From JAJZRJ01 sp040757055 (lineage in GTDB: Bacteria; Desulfobacterota; Desulfobulbia; Desulfobulbales; Desulfurivibrionaceae), in the NCBI GenBank assembly GCA_040757055.1, contig JBFLXY010000011.1, positions 1 through 64,000 on the forward strand: DNA of 64,000 nucleotides, written 5' to 3'. Below the pieces are notes generated by a model. That model did not search any database. It had not been told where the DNA came from and worked only from the letters and a program-made list of their open reading frames with translations. Position 1 is the first letter of the stretch, and each line of letters starts with the position of its first letter. The position numbers and the translations under genes are program-made. Positions 47,304-54,890 of the stretch are shown in pieces.

Positions 47304-48230
47304 ATGACGACGTCCTGGCCCCAAGAGATCGCGGCCTGGCAGGCGCTGCCGCTTTCCGATCTGATGCGCCAAGCCTTGGCGGTCAAGCTCGACCGCCGCG
47401 GCTCCGCGGTCTCGCTCTGCAGCATCATCAACGCCAAGTCCGGCAGATGCAGCGAAGATTGCCGCTTTTGCGTGCAGTCCGCCCATTACCAGACCGAGGC
47501 GCCGGTCTATCCGCTGAAGGAGGTGGGTGAGGTCGTGGCGGCGGCCGCCGAGGCCAGGCGCATCGGCGCCAGCCATTTTTCCCTGGTCACCAGCGGCCGG
47601 GGGATGCCGGCCCGGGAGATGCCGCAGATTGCCGCCATGATCCGCGCCATCCGCCAGGAGGTCGGCATCAAGGTCTGCGCCTCGCTGGGCATTCTCGGCG
47701 CGCCGGAGTTTGCCGAGCTCAAGGCCGCCGGCCTCTCCCGCTACCACCATAATCTCGAATCCTCGCGGGAGTTCTTCCCGCGGGTCTGCACCACCCACAC
47801 CTTCGAGGAGCGGCTCGCCACCATCGCCGCCGCCAGGGCAGCCGGGCTGGAGGTCTGCGCCGGCGGCATCTTCGGCCTGGGCGAGTCCGAGGATGACCGC
47901 ATTTCCATGGCCTTGAGCCTCAAAGAATGCGGGGTGGATTCGGTGCCATTGAACCTTCTCATCCCCTTGCCCGGCACCCCCATGGCCGGCACCGCGCCCA
48001 TCAGCGTGGCCGAGGTGCTGCGGGCCATTGCCCTTTACCGTCTGATCCTGCCCGCGGTGCCGATCCGGCTCGCTGCCGGCCGGGAGAGCCTGCTGCGCGA
48101 CTTCCTTGCCGCCGCTTTCCTGGCGGGGGCCGACGGCATGATGATCGGCGGCTACCTGACCCAGGGCGGGCGGCGACCCGAGGAGGATCATCGCTTCCTC
48201 CGCGAACTGGCCGGGCTATGGTCGCGATAG
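47304..48230 (+). CDS. bioB: Biotin synthase
   Basis: A 308-residue radical-SAM enzyme that inserts sulfur into dethiobiotin. The [4Fe-4S] motif C-X3-C-X2-C is in CSEDCRFCVQS; the second cluster region has YHHNLESS and GIFGLGESEDDR; IRLAAGRE carries the Arg ligand of the 2Fe-2S cluster. Length is normal. AGGAAGGG precedes the ATG, 7 nt after pcnB. Confidence 0.95.
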   Translation: MTTSWPQEIAAWQALPLSDLMRQALAVKLDRRGSAVSLCSIINAKSGRCSEDCRFCVQSAHYQTEAPVYPLKEVGEVVAAAAEARRIGASHFSLVTSGRGMPAREMPQIAAMIRAIRQEVGIKVCASLGILGAPEFAELKAAGLSRYHHNLESSREFFPRVCTTHTFEERLATIAAARAAGLEVCAGGIFGLGESEDDRISMALSLKECGVDSVPLNLLIPLPGTPMAGTAPISVAEVLRAIALYRLILPAVPIRLAAGRESLLRDFLAAAFLAGADGMMIGGYLTQGGRRPEEDHRFLRELAGLWSR

Positions 48231-49381
48231 GGGAGTGGCTGCGGGCCCGGGAGCAGGAGGGCACCCTGCGCGAGCTCACGGGGCTTGAGCACCTCGGCCG
48301 GGGCCGGGTGCGGCTGGCCGGCGGCGGCCCGGAACTGCTTGATTTTTCCTCCAACGATTATCTGGCTCTGGGTCAGCACCCGGCCCTTATCGCGGCCGCC
48401 ACCGAAGCGCTGGCGCGTTACGGCACCGGCGCCGGGGCGGCTCGTCTCATGAGCGGCAATTTCCCGGTGCATCAGGAACTGGAACAGGCGGTGGCCAGCC
48501 TCAAGGGGCAGGAGGCCGCGCTGCTCTTCGGCAGCGGCTACGCAGCCAATCTCGGGATCATCGCGGCGCTCGCGGGCCGGGACGACACCATCTTCACCGA
48601 CCGCCTCAACCACGCCAGCATCTACGACGGCTGCCGTCTGGCCGGGGCCAGGATCGCCCGCTTCCGCCACAACGACCTTGATCATCTGGAGCAGATGCTC
48701 CGGAAGCATGGGGCCGGAGACAGGAACAAGAAACTCATCGTGGTGGAATCGGTCTACAGCATGGACGGCGATTGCGCACCCCTTCGGGAGCTGGTACGGC
48801 TCAAGGAGCGTTACGGCTGCCTGCTCATGGTGGATGAGGCGCACGCCACCGGGGTGTTTGGCATGAACGGCGGCGGGATTATCGAGGAGGAGGGGGTGGC
48901 CGGTTGCGTCGATCTCGCCATGGGCACCTTCGGCAAGGCCCTGGGCAGCTACGGCGCCTATGTGGCTGCCTCGCAGGCCATGATCGCTTTTCTCGTCAAC
49001 CGGGCGCGGAGCTTCATCTTCTCCACCGCCCTGCCGCCTTCGGTGGCCGCGGCTTCGCTGGCGGCGGTGCAGCTCATCCAGCGCGAACCCGCGTTGCGCC
49101 GCGAACTGCACGAGCGGGTCGCCTTCTTCAAGGATGCGCTGCGCCGGGGCGGCATGGGCGCTGACCTCGGACCGTCCCAGATCATCCCCATCCAGTTCGG
49201 GGAGAGCGCCCGCGCAGTGGCGGCGGCAGAGCGGCTGCGGGCGCAGGGCCTCTTCGTGCCGGCGGTGCGGCCGCCCACGGTGCCGGAGGGCACGGCCCGC
49301 CTGCGTTTTTCCATCACCCGCCATCTGGACCAGGCCGAGCTTGCGGCCGCGGCCCAGGCCCTGCTCGACGTGCTGTCGTAA
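48218..49381 (+). CDS. bioF: 8-amino-7-oxononanoate synthase
   Basis: A 387-residue PLP enzyme of the alpha-oxoamine synthase family that joins pimeloyl thioester with alanine. Motifs: DFSSNDYLALGQHP, LNHASIYDGCRLAGA, VVESVYSMDGDCAPL, DEAHATGVFG, and PLP-Lys in MGTFGKALGSYGAY. It overlaps bioB by 13 nt; that position supports BioF over the closely related KBL. No bioA or bioD is in the window. Confidence 0.93.
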   Translation: MVAIGEWLRAREQEGTLRELTGLEHLGRGRVRLAGGGPELLDFSSNDYLALGQHPALIAAATEALARYGTGAGAARLMSGNFPVHQELEQAVASLKGQEAALLFGSGYAANLGIIAALAGRDDTIFTDRLNHASIYDGCRLAGARIARFRHNDLDHLEQMLRKHGAGDRNKKLIVVESVYSMDGDCAPLRELVRLKERYGCLLMVDEAHATGVFGMNGGGIIEEEGVAGCVDLAMGTFGKALGSYGAYVAASQAMIAFLVNRARSFIFSTALPPSVAAASLAAVQLIQREPALRRELHERVAFFKDALRRGGMGADLGPSQIIPIQFGESARAVAAAERLRAQGLFVPAVRPPTVPEGTARLRFSITRHLDQAELAAAAQALLDVLS

Positions 49382-49418
49382 GGGCGGCGCCTTTCCGTTT
49401 GCCTGATCCGGGTATCCC

Positions 49419-50699
49419 TCAGCCGCGCAGGGCGGCCCATTCGGCCAGAAAAATCCGGTGCTCCTCAAAGGATGCCTGCTGCGCCTCTTCGCGCAAAAAA
49501 TCGACCTCTTCCAGGTGATCATGGACCAGGCCGTAGAGGTCGGCGTCCAGTTTTCCGCCTTTGCTCATGCTCTCCATGGCCCGCAGGGTGCCGCGCCCGC
49601 TCATTGCCGCCCGATAGGGCCGCATCTCGGTGAGGGCGGTGAAGGTGTCGGCCACCGCCATGAGCCGGGCGCCGGGGGGGAGGCGGTCGCCGGCAAGGCG
49701 GAAAGGATAGCCGGTGCCGTCCAGCCGTTCGTGGTGCAGGGCGGCCCACTGGCTGATTTCCTCAAAGCCCGGCACCTGGCTCAAAATCCGCTGTGAAAAA
49801 TAGGGGTGTTTGCGGATGGCGTAAAAATCCTCCCGGGAAAGGGGGCGGGTCTTTTCGAGAATCTCCTGGGGCACCACGAATTTGCCGATGTCGTGGAGCA
49901 AACCGGCAATCTCCATGCGCTGGCAGACGGGCGGGGAAAAACCGGCCTTGCCCGCCAGCCAGTGGGCCACCGCCGCCACGCCGCTGGAGTGGGTGGCGGT
50001 GAAGCGGCTGCGGAAATCGATGAGCTGGCGGAACATGCGGGCCAGGTCGAGGAGGTTTTCCTGGCGGGCATCCGTTACGTCCGTCGGCAATCCGGTCATG
50101 ATCCCTTCACAGGGGCGGGATGAGACGAGATCGAACCAGAAGGCCTCGCTGGCAGCCACCTCCCTGAAGGCGGCCACCGCCTCCGGCAGGAAGGTGGTGC
50201 CGCTGCGCTCTTCGATTTGTGCCAGGATGCGCCCGGGCTGGCCGAGGATTTCCTCTTGCGGCCGGATCAGTATCGCCACGCGGTCAGCCAGGTGCAGCAG
50301 GTGGGCGGCGCGGGGCACCGGTTCCCCTGCGTGCCCGGCGCCGGCACCTTGGTCCCATGGCAGATGGTGGAAGCGGACCAGTCTGGCGAGAGGGGCAAGG
50401 GGCGGGAATTTTTTGAGCAGCAGGTAGCCTGGCAGGGTGTGCTCTTCGGGGGTGGCCATGTCGAACTGGAGCACATCGAGACGGCTTGCCAGCGACAGCC
50501 CGCCGATATCGTGGATGAGGCCGGCCAGGGTGAGATCGGTGAGTTCCTGGCGGCTCAGTCCGGCACTCCTGCCGAGCTGGAAGGCGATGCGGGCGACCTG
50601 CCTGTGATGATTGACCAGGGCCGGACTGATGAGGTCCAGGGCCTCGGAGATTGCGATCAGCAGGGGGGAGATGTCGAGGGGAATGGTCGCGGCGGGCAT
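49419..50699 (-). CDS. Tandem-HD protein with C-terminal HD-GYP domain
   Basis: A 426-residue protein. An N-terminal HD domain (about 20-190; LTDLTLAGLIHDIGGLSL, RFHHLPWDQ) is followed by an HD-GYP domain (about 235-400; IAGLLHDIGKFVVPQEIL, HHERLDGTGYPFRL, MAVADTFTALTEMRPYR). HD-GYP proteins break down c-di-GMP. The first HD keeps its HD pair but not GYP, so it may sense or regulate. AGGAG lies 4 nt before the ATG at 50699. It is convergent with bioF. Confidence 0.92.
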   Translation of the reverse strand: MPAATIPLDISPLLIAISEALDLISPALVNHHRQVARIAFQLGRSAGLSRQELTDLTLAGLIHDIGGLSLASRLDVLQFDMATPEEHTLPGYLLLKKFPPLAPLARLVRFHHLPWDQGAGAGHAGEPVPRAAHLLHLADRVAILIRPQEEILGQPGRILAQIEERSGTTFLPEAVAAFREVAASEAFWFDLVSSRPCEGIMTGLPTDVTDARQENLLDLARMFRQLIDFRSRFTATHSSGVAAVAHWLAGKAGFSPPVCQRMEIAGLLHDIGKFVVPQEILEKTRPLSREDFYAIRKHPYFSQRILSQVPGFEEISQWAALHHERLDGTGYPFRLAGDRLPPGARLMAVADTFTALTEMRPYRAAMSGRGTLRAMESMSKGGKLDADLYGLVHDHLEEVDFLREEAQQASFEEHRIFLAEWAALRG

Positions 50700-50732
50700 G
50701 GTGCTCCTTGATGGCGGGTGGCCTTTCCTGCC

Positions 50733-50760
50733 AGCATACCGGATTGCCGTTGGATTGCAA
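50733..50760 (-). promoter_or_regulatory. Promoter of the tandem-HD gene
   Basis: The minus strand reads TTGCAA, 16 nt, TATGCT. The leader would be about 25 nt and includes AGGAG. Confidence 0.55.
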
Positions 50761-50866
50761 ACCAGGATGCGGCCAGGCTGCATGGCTCCTCCATGCCTTC
50801 CATGGCGACCGGTCCGGCCGTGTGGCGTTTTGCGGATTTTTTTTGCGCCGTGGGCGCCAAATGATT

Positions 50867-50895
50867 TTGAGTCGGCCAGCGAAATTTGCTAGGCT
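50867..50895 (+). promoter_or_regulatory. Promoter of the exported-protein cluster
   Basis: TTGAGT, 17 nt, TAGGCT, about 100 nt before the lipoprotein start. The leader contains a small AGGCC-GGCCT hairpin followed by TTTTT (near 50920-50946), which could attenuate. Confidence 0.45.
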
Positions 50896-50994
50896 GATTG
50901 CATCGCGCGGCCGTTGCTGCAGAGGCCGGAGGTGCGGGCCTTTTTAAAGGGGAGGCCGCGTGCGGATTCCTGACAATCTAAAGGTGGTGACATT

Positions 50995-51588
50995 ATGATG
51001 TTTCGTGCCGTTGGTCTTCTCATGGTCGTGCTGTGCTGCGGTTGCGCTGCGAATATTCCTCAGCCCATGGTGATCGAGCGGGATGGCATTGATGCCATTG
51101 TGCTTACCGATGACCACAAGGTTTCCTACATCAAGCAGCAGGGGCATATCGACCGGATTTGCGCGGCGGTGGAGGCCGATGCGGTGGCCACGGACGAATC
51201 GGGGTTTTCTTTGGGATTGTCTGCCCTGGGCAAGTCGGAACGGATCGGGGAGCATTCCGGAAGGGGGGAACTCTCTCTGGGGGGCAGGGATCCGCTGGTG
51301 CTCATTGCCCGCGAGTTTCTCTACCGGGCCTGCGAGATGACCAACAACCTCAACAGCAACGAGGAAAAAACCATCCAAGTCTACCAGATGTTCCTCGATA
51401 CCCTGGAGAAAATTGCCGAGACGCATCCTGCCTATGGAACAGCGCCGGCGGCAGCCGACGAACCGGAGCAGAAGCAGCGCAAGAAGGCAAAGAAGAAAAA
51501 GAACAAATGGGATGATGACGACAAAGACGATGACGACGACAACGATAACGACAAAGATGATGATGACGAAGACAAGGATGACAAGTGA
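50995..51588 (+). CDS. Lipoprotein with Asp/Lys-rich tail, unknown function
   Basis: A 197-residue protein. The N-terminus is a lipoprotein signal (FRAVGLLMVVLCCGC, lipobox LCCGC, Cys17). The body (about 20-150) is helical and has no family I know. The last 40 residues are a basic stretch (KQRKKAKKKKNKW) followed by an almost pure Asp/Asn/Lys tail that could bind calcium or other cations. It is first of three consecutive exported-protein genes. AGGTGG is 7 nt before the ATG. Confidence 0.75.
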   Translation: MMFRAVGLLMVVLCCGCAANIPQPMVIERDGIDAIVLTDDHKVSYIKQQGHIDRICAAVEADAVATDESGFSLGLSALGKSERIGEHSGRGELSLGGRDPLVLIAREFLYRACEMTNNLNSNEEKTIQVYQMFLDTLEKIAETHPAYGTAPAAADEPEQKQRKKAKKKKNKWDDDDKDDDDDNDNDKDDDDEDKDDK

Positions 51589-51664
51589 TCTGCTGGTTGC
51601 CTGACGTGTGGCGCTTTTTGGAGAATACCATCACTCAATTAATATTGTCGGAGGAGGCTGAACA

Positions 51665-52846
51665 ATGAAAGTGCATTGGTCTGCAAGCGGAGTCGTGATG
51701 CTGATGCTTCTGGCTGCGGGCAACGCCGAGGCGAAATGGCCAAAGGATTGCGGCAACGAAGGGCAGAAGACCTGCACCGGCCCTGCCCATTATGGCTGCA
51801 AGGACGACCTGGAGAAGTGCGATATGCCGGGGGCCAGGGATGTCTGCAGGAAGAAGGGGGAGTGCCCGTCTGAGTCGCGCAACAAGCACGACTGTCCGGA
51901 TTGCGGCCATGATGGCCAGGAGCCCTGCCTCTTTAAAAAGTACTGCCACATGTGTGTTGATGGTCATCACGTCTCCCCGCAGACCGGGAAGTGCACGAAA
52001 ACCGAAGGGCCGGTGGACACGATTGAATCCATGCTGCGAAAGGTGGACGGAGACCTGACCAAGGCGGAAAAGGACTGCCGCAAATTCGGAGAAAAGATTG
52101 AAAATGGCTTGAACGACAAGGGGAAGGAAAAACTGCGGGATCTTCTTGATGCCGCCTCGGTGTCCAAGAAACTGGTGGACGACTCCCTGTACTATGGCGA
52201 ACTCGCGGCCACCTGTTATGAAGAGCAGTTCAACGGCATTGTCTGCGGCGCGATCCCCTGGGTCAAGGGCTACAACAAGCTGGCGATCCGGCTCCTGAAC
52301 ACGGATCATGACGACGATTTCAGGGACGTTACGAAGGAGGTGGGGAAAGACGCGGTCGAAATGGGGAAGAAATATGTCCAGTATTTCATTCACGGGGATG
52401 CCTGTAAATACATGGTCGATCCGGTTGCCCGCGCCATGTGCGCCAGTGTCTATACCATGGTGGATGTTGCCAGGGATCCGGTGAACTGCGCAGTCAACAC
52501 CGTCAAGGATTTGGCTGAAAAGAACAAGCAGGGTTCGGGGCAGAAGAAAAAGCCGGAGAAGGCTGATGTCAAAGATTTTGTCGCCAGCAATTGCTATACG
52601 GTGGGGGTAATCTCGTTTACCCTGGCTGCCGACCAGGCATTGGCCGCGTTGACGGCGGAAACCGGGGAGGCAGTCGAGCTGCCGAAGGATGCCAAGGCGG
52701 TTCTCAAGGCGGTGAAGACGATTGCCAAGGCAAAGATCAAGTTGGAGCAGGGAGCCGAGGCCGCTGACAAGTTTGATGATTCCAAGGCAAAGCAGGTTAT
52801 GGAGCAGCACAAGAGTTGCGACGGCGTTCTGAAGTATCTCGATTGA
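51665..52846 (+). CDS. Secreted Cys-rich protein, unknown function
   Basis: A 393-residue protein with a Sec signal (HWSASGVVMLMLLAAGNAEA-K). Residues about 25-110 hold about 13 Cys, with two copies of a DCG-x2-GQ-x2-C unit (KDCGNEGQKTC and PDCGHDGQEPC), suggesting a disulfide-rich repeat domain. The rest is helical and charged with scattered Cys pairs (ATCYEEQ, GIVCGA, ACKYMVD, AMCASV). I do not recognise it. GGAGGAGG lies upstream of the ATG. Confidence 0.7.
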   Translation: MKVHWSASGVVMLMLLAAGNAEAKWPKDCGNEGQKTCTGPAHYGCKDDLEKCDMPGARDVCRKKGECPSESRNKHDCPDCGHDGQEPCLFKKYCHMCVDGHHVSPQTGKCTKTEGPVDTIESMLRKVDGDLTKAEKDCRKFGEKIENGLNDKGKEKLRDLLDAASVSKKLVDDSLYYGELAATCYEEQFNGIVCGAIPWVKGYNKLAIRLLNTDHDDDFRDVTKEVGKDAVEMGKKYVQYFIHGDACKYMVDPVARAMCASVYTMVDVARDPVNCAVNTVKDLAEKNKQGSGQKKKPEKADVKDFVASNCYTVGVISFTLAADQALAALTAETGEAVELPKDAKAVLKAVKTIAKAKIKLEQGAEAADKFDDSKAKQVMEQHKSCDGVLKYLD

Positions 52847-52857
52847 GTGTTTCCTGG

Positions 52858-52883
52858 CCAGGGGGAGGATGGCTTCCCCCTGG
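52858..52883 (+). other. Hairpin between exported-protein genes
   Basis: CCAGGGGGAGG and CTTCCCCCTGG (10 of 11 pairs) around a 4-nt loop, just after the Cys-rich gene. No T-run follows, so it is not a simple terminator; it may slow decay or limit read-through. Confidence 0.5.
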
Positions 52884-52905
52884 CTGGGGAAGGGGCGGAA
52901 GAAGG

Positions 52906-53337
52906 ATGACGGTCTTGCTGCGCCGTTGGCTGATGGTTTCTTGCGCTGTCCCGCTTCTGTGCGGATGCGTGGCGCCCGGACAGCCGCGGCCCGTTGGCGG
53001 CGACCGGGATTCCCACGGCTGCATCGGTTCGGCCGGGTATGTCTGGTGCGAGGCGAAGCAGAAATGCATCCGGGTCTGGGAGGAGCCGTGTGAGCCGGGA
53101 GACAAGATCACGGCCTGCTACGGCTGCGAAGGCCTTGGCCCCATTACCGTCCAGTATTTCCCTGGCGATGGCGCGTCCATCCTCGTGAATGGCAAGGCGT
53201 ACCGGCTTGAACGGGCGATTTCCGCCTCCGGCGCTCGCTACGAAGGGGAAAATATCATGATCTGGGACAAGGGCGGCACGGCGCGTCTTGTTCTGGATGG
53301 CGGGGAGTATTCCTGCCGGGTGAGCGCCTGTCCATAG
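52906..53337 (+). CDS. Lipoprotein with C-terminal MliC-like domain
   Basis: A 143-residue protein. Lipoprotein signal with lipobox LLCGC (Cys21). Residues about 35-65 are a short Cys motif with HGCIGSAGYVWCEAKQKC, seen in many small secreted proteins. Residues about 75-143 match MliC, the inhibitor of C-type lysozyme (ASILVNGKAYRLERAISASGARYEG, IMIWDKGGTARL). It may protect the wall from lysozyme. GGAAG lies 4 nt before the ATG. Third gene of the exported set. Confidence 0.78.
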   Translation: MTVLLRRWLMVSCAVPLLCGCVAPGQPRPVGGDRDSHGCIGSAGYVWCEAKQKCIRVWEEPCEPGDKITACYGCEGLGPITVQYFPGDGASILVNGKAYRLERAISASGARYEGENIMIWDKGGTARLVLDGGEYSCRVSACP

Positions 53338-53358
53338 GCGTGTCCCAGCTGTTTTGCT

Positions 53359-54189
53359 TCAGGATTCCTTCTGGCAACGGGGGCAGAAAAAGGTGGCCCG
53401 CCCGCCGAGGACACGGCGTCGGATGGTCTGCCGGCAGCGGGGGCACGGCTTTCCGTCCCGGCCATAGACGGCCAGTTCCAGCTGGAAATAGCCGGGCTTG
53501 CCGCTGGCGTTCTCGTAGTCCGAGATGGTGGAGCCGCCCATGGCGATGGCCTTTGTGAGAATGGCGCGACTTGCCGTGACAATGCGTTGCCATTCCCTCT
53601 TCGGCACCCCCCTGGCCGGGGTTTGCGGATGGATGCCCGCGGCAAAGAGCGTTTCGTTGGCATAGATGTTTCCCAGCCCCACCACCACGGAGTTGTCCAT
53701 CAGGAAGCTCTTCACGGCTACGCTTCTTCGTCCGGCCTTTCCCTGCAGATAGTCTGCGGTAAATGCCGCGGAAAAGGGCTCCGGCCCGAGTTCGGCAAAG
53801 GGATCGACGGTGCGCAGCTCCTCCGGCGAAAAGAGTTCCACAAAGCCGAAGCGCCGTACATCGTGGAAGCGCATTTCCTTGCCGTTGTCGAGGAGGAAGT
53901 GGAGGTGGTCGTGCTTTCTGCGCGGGGTTGCCGCGGGAAAGAGTGCGATCTTGCCCGTCATTCCGAGGTGAAAGACCATGAGGGCCCTGCTGCTCAAATG
54001 GACGAGGATGTACTTGGCCCGGCGCGTCACCCTGAGGATGGCGGCGCCTTTGGCAAATTCGTCCATCTTTGCGCGCGGGAAGGGCTTGCGCAGTTTCTTG
54101 TGGCTGGTGGCAATGGCAAGGACCGTCCGCCCCGTCACCAGGGGGGCAAGCCCCTGGCAGACCACCTCGACCTCGGGCAATTCCGGCAT
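53359..54189 (-). CDS. mutM: Formamidopyrimidine-DNA glycosylase
   Basis: A 276-residue bifunctional glycosylase/AP-lyase that removes 8-oxoguanine. Pro1-Glu2 after Met removal (PELPEVEVV), KAKYILVH-like RRAKYILVHL, VGLGNIYANE and the C-terminal zinc finger CPRC-x16-CPRC are present. The ATG at 54189 restores the essential N-terminus. It lies 5 nt below the TVP38 gene. Confidence 0.95.
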   Translation of the reverse strand: MPELPEVEVVCQGLAPLVTGRTVLAIATSHKKLRKPFPRAKMDEFAKGAAILRVTRRAKYILVHLSSRALMVFHLGMTGKIALFPAATPRRKHDHLHFLLDNGKEMRFHDVRRFGFVELFSPEELRTVDPFAELGPEPFSAAFTADYLQGKAGRRSVAVKSFLMDNSVVVGLGNIYANETLFAAGIHPQTPARGVPKREWQRIVTASRAILTKAIAMGGSTISDYENASGKPGYFQLELAVYGRDGKPCPRCRQTIRRRVLGGRATFFCPRCQKES

Positions 54190-54194
54190 GCCGG

Positions 54195-54890
54195 CTACCT
54201 GGAGGCCAAGGCGTTCGGGCTGATCTTCCGCACCACCTTGGGGATGAAGAAGGAGGCGACAAAGAGGGCCAGCGACAGCAGGGTTTTCCAGCCCAGGAGT
54301 TGCGTCCAGTCCCCCGATTTCCACACCTCGGCCAGGGTGGCGAAGAAGAAGGTGAGGACAAAGCCGCCGGCGATGATGCCGAAGAAGGTGCCGAAGAAGT
54401 AGTCGCGGAAGGTGACCCGGGTGAGCCCCATGCCGAAGTTGAGCGGGGTGAAGGGGAAGAAGATCAGCCGCAGGTAAAGGGTGGTGGCAAAGCCGTTTGC
54501 CGCGATCTTGTCGTCGTAGGCCTTGAGCCGGTCGCCGATGAGGGAGGCGGCGAAATCACGGCCCAGGTAACGGCCGATGAAAAAGGCGGCCGAGGCGCCA
54601 ATGAGCGCGCCGATTTCGTTGTAGAGAAAGCCGTAGAGGGTGCCGAAGAGAACGGCGCCGATGCCGGTGAAGAGGGTGGCGGGCAGAAAGAGGCAGATGC
54701 CCACGGCATAGACGAGGACGAAGACCAGCGGGCCCCAGGGGCCGCTTTCCCGGACAAAGGCCTCGATCCGTTCCGGTGCGATCCATTCCCGGAGGTCGGT
54801 GGCGCGGAAGAGCCAGACCGCCGTCGCCAGGAAGAGGAGGAAGAGCACAGCCTTGATCGCGCCTTTGCGGGAATTCGCTGCCTGCTTCAT
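54195..54890 (-). CDS. TVP38/TMEM64-family (DedA-like) membrane protein
   Basis: A 231-residue inner-membrane protein with about six helices. The VTT/SNARE-associated core is GPLVFVLVYAVGICLFLPATLFTGIGAVLFG..GFLYNEIGALIGASAAFFIGRYLGRD. Such proteins are likely lipid scramblases or transporters. GGAG lies 6 nt before the ATG, which overlaps the stop of the long fusion gene by 4 nt, so the two are co-translated. Confidence 0.88.
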   Translation of the reverse strand: MKQAANSRKGAIKAVLFLLFLATAVWLFRATDLREWIAPERIEAFVRESGPWGPLVFVLVYAVGICLFLPATLFTGIGAVLFGTLYGFLYNEIGALIGASAAFFIGRYLGRDFAASLIGDRLKAYDDKIAANGFATTLYLRLIFFPFTPLNFGMGLTRVTFRDYFFGTFFGIIAGGFVLTFFFATLAEVWKSGDWTQLLGWKTLLSLALFVASFFIPKVVRKISPNALASR

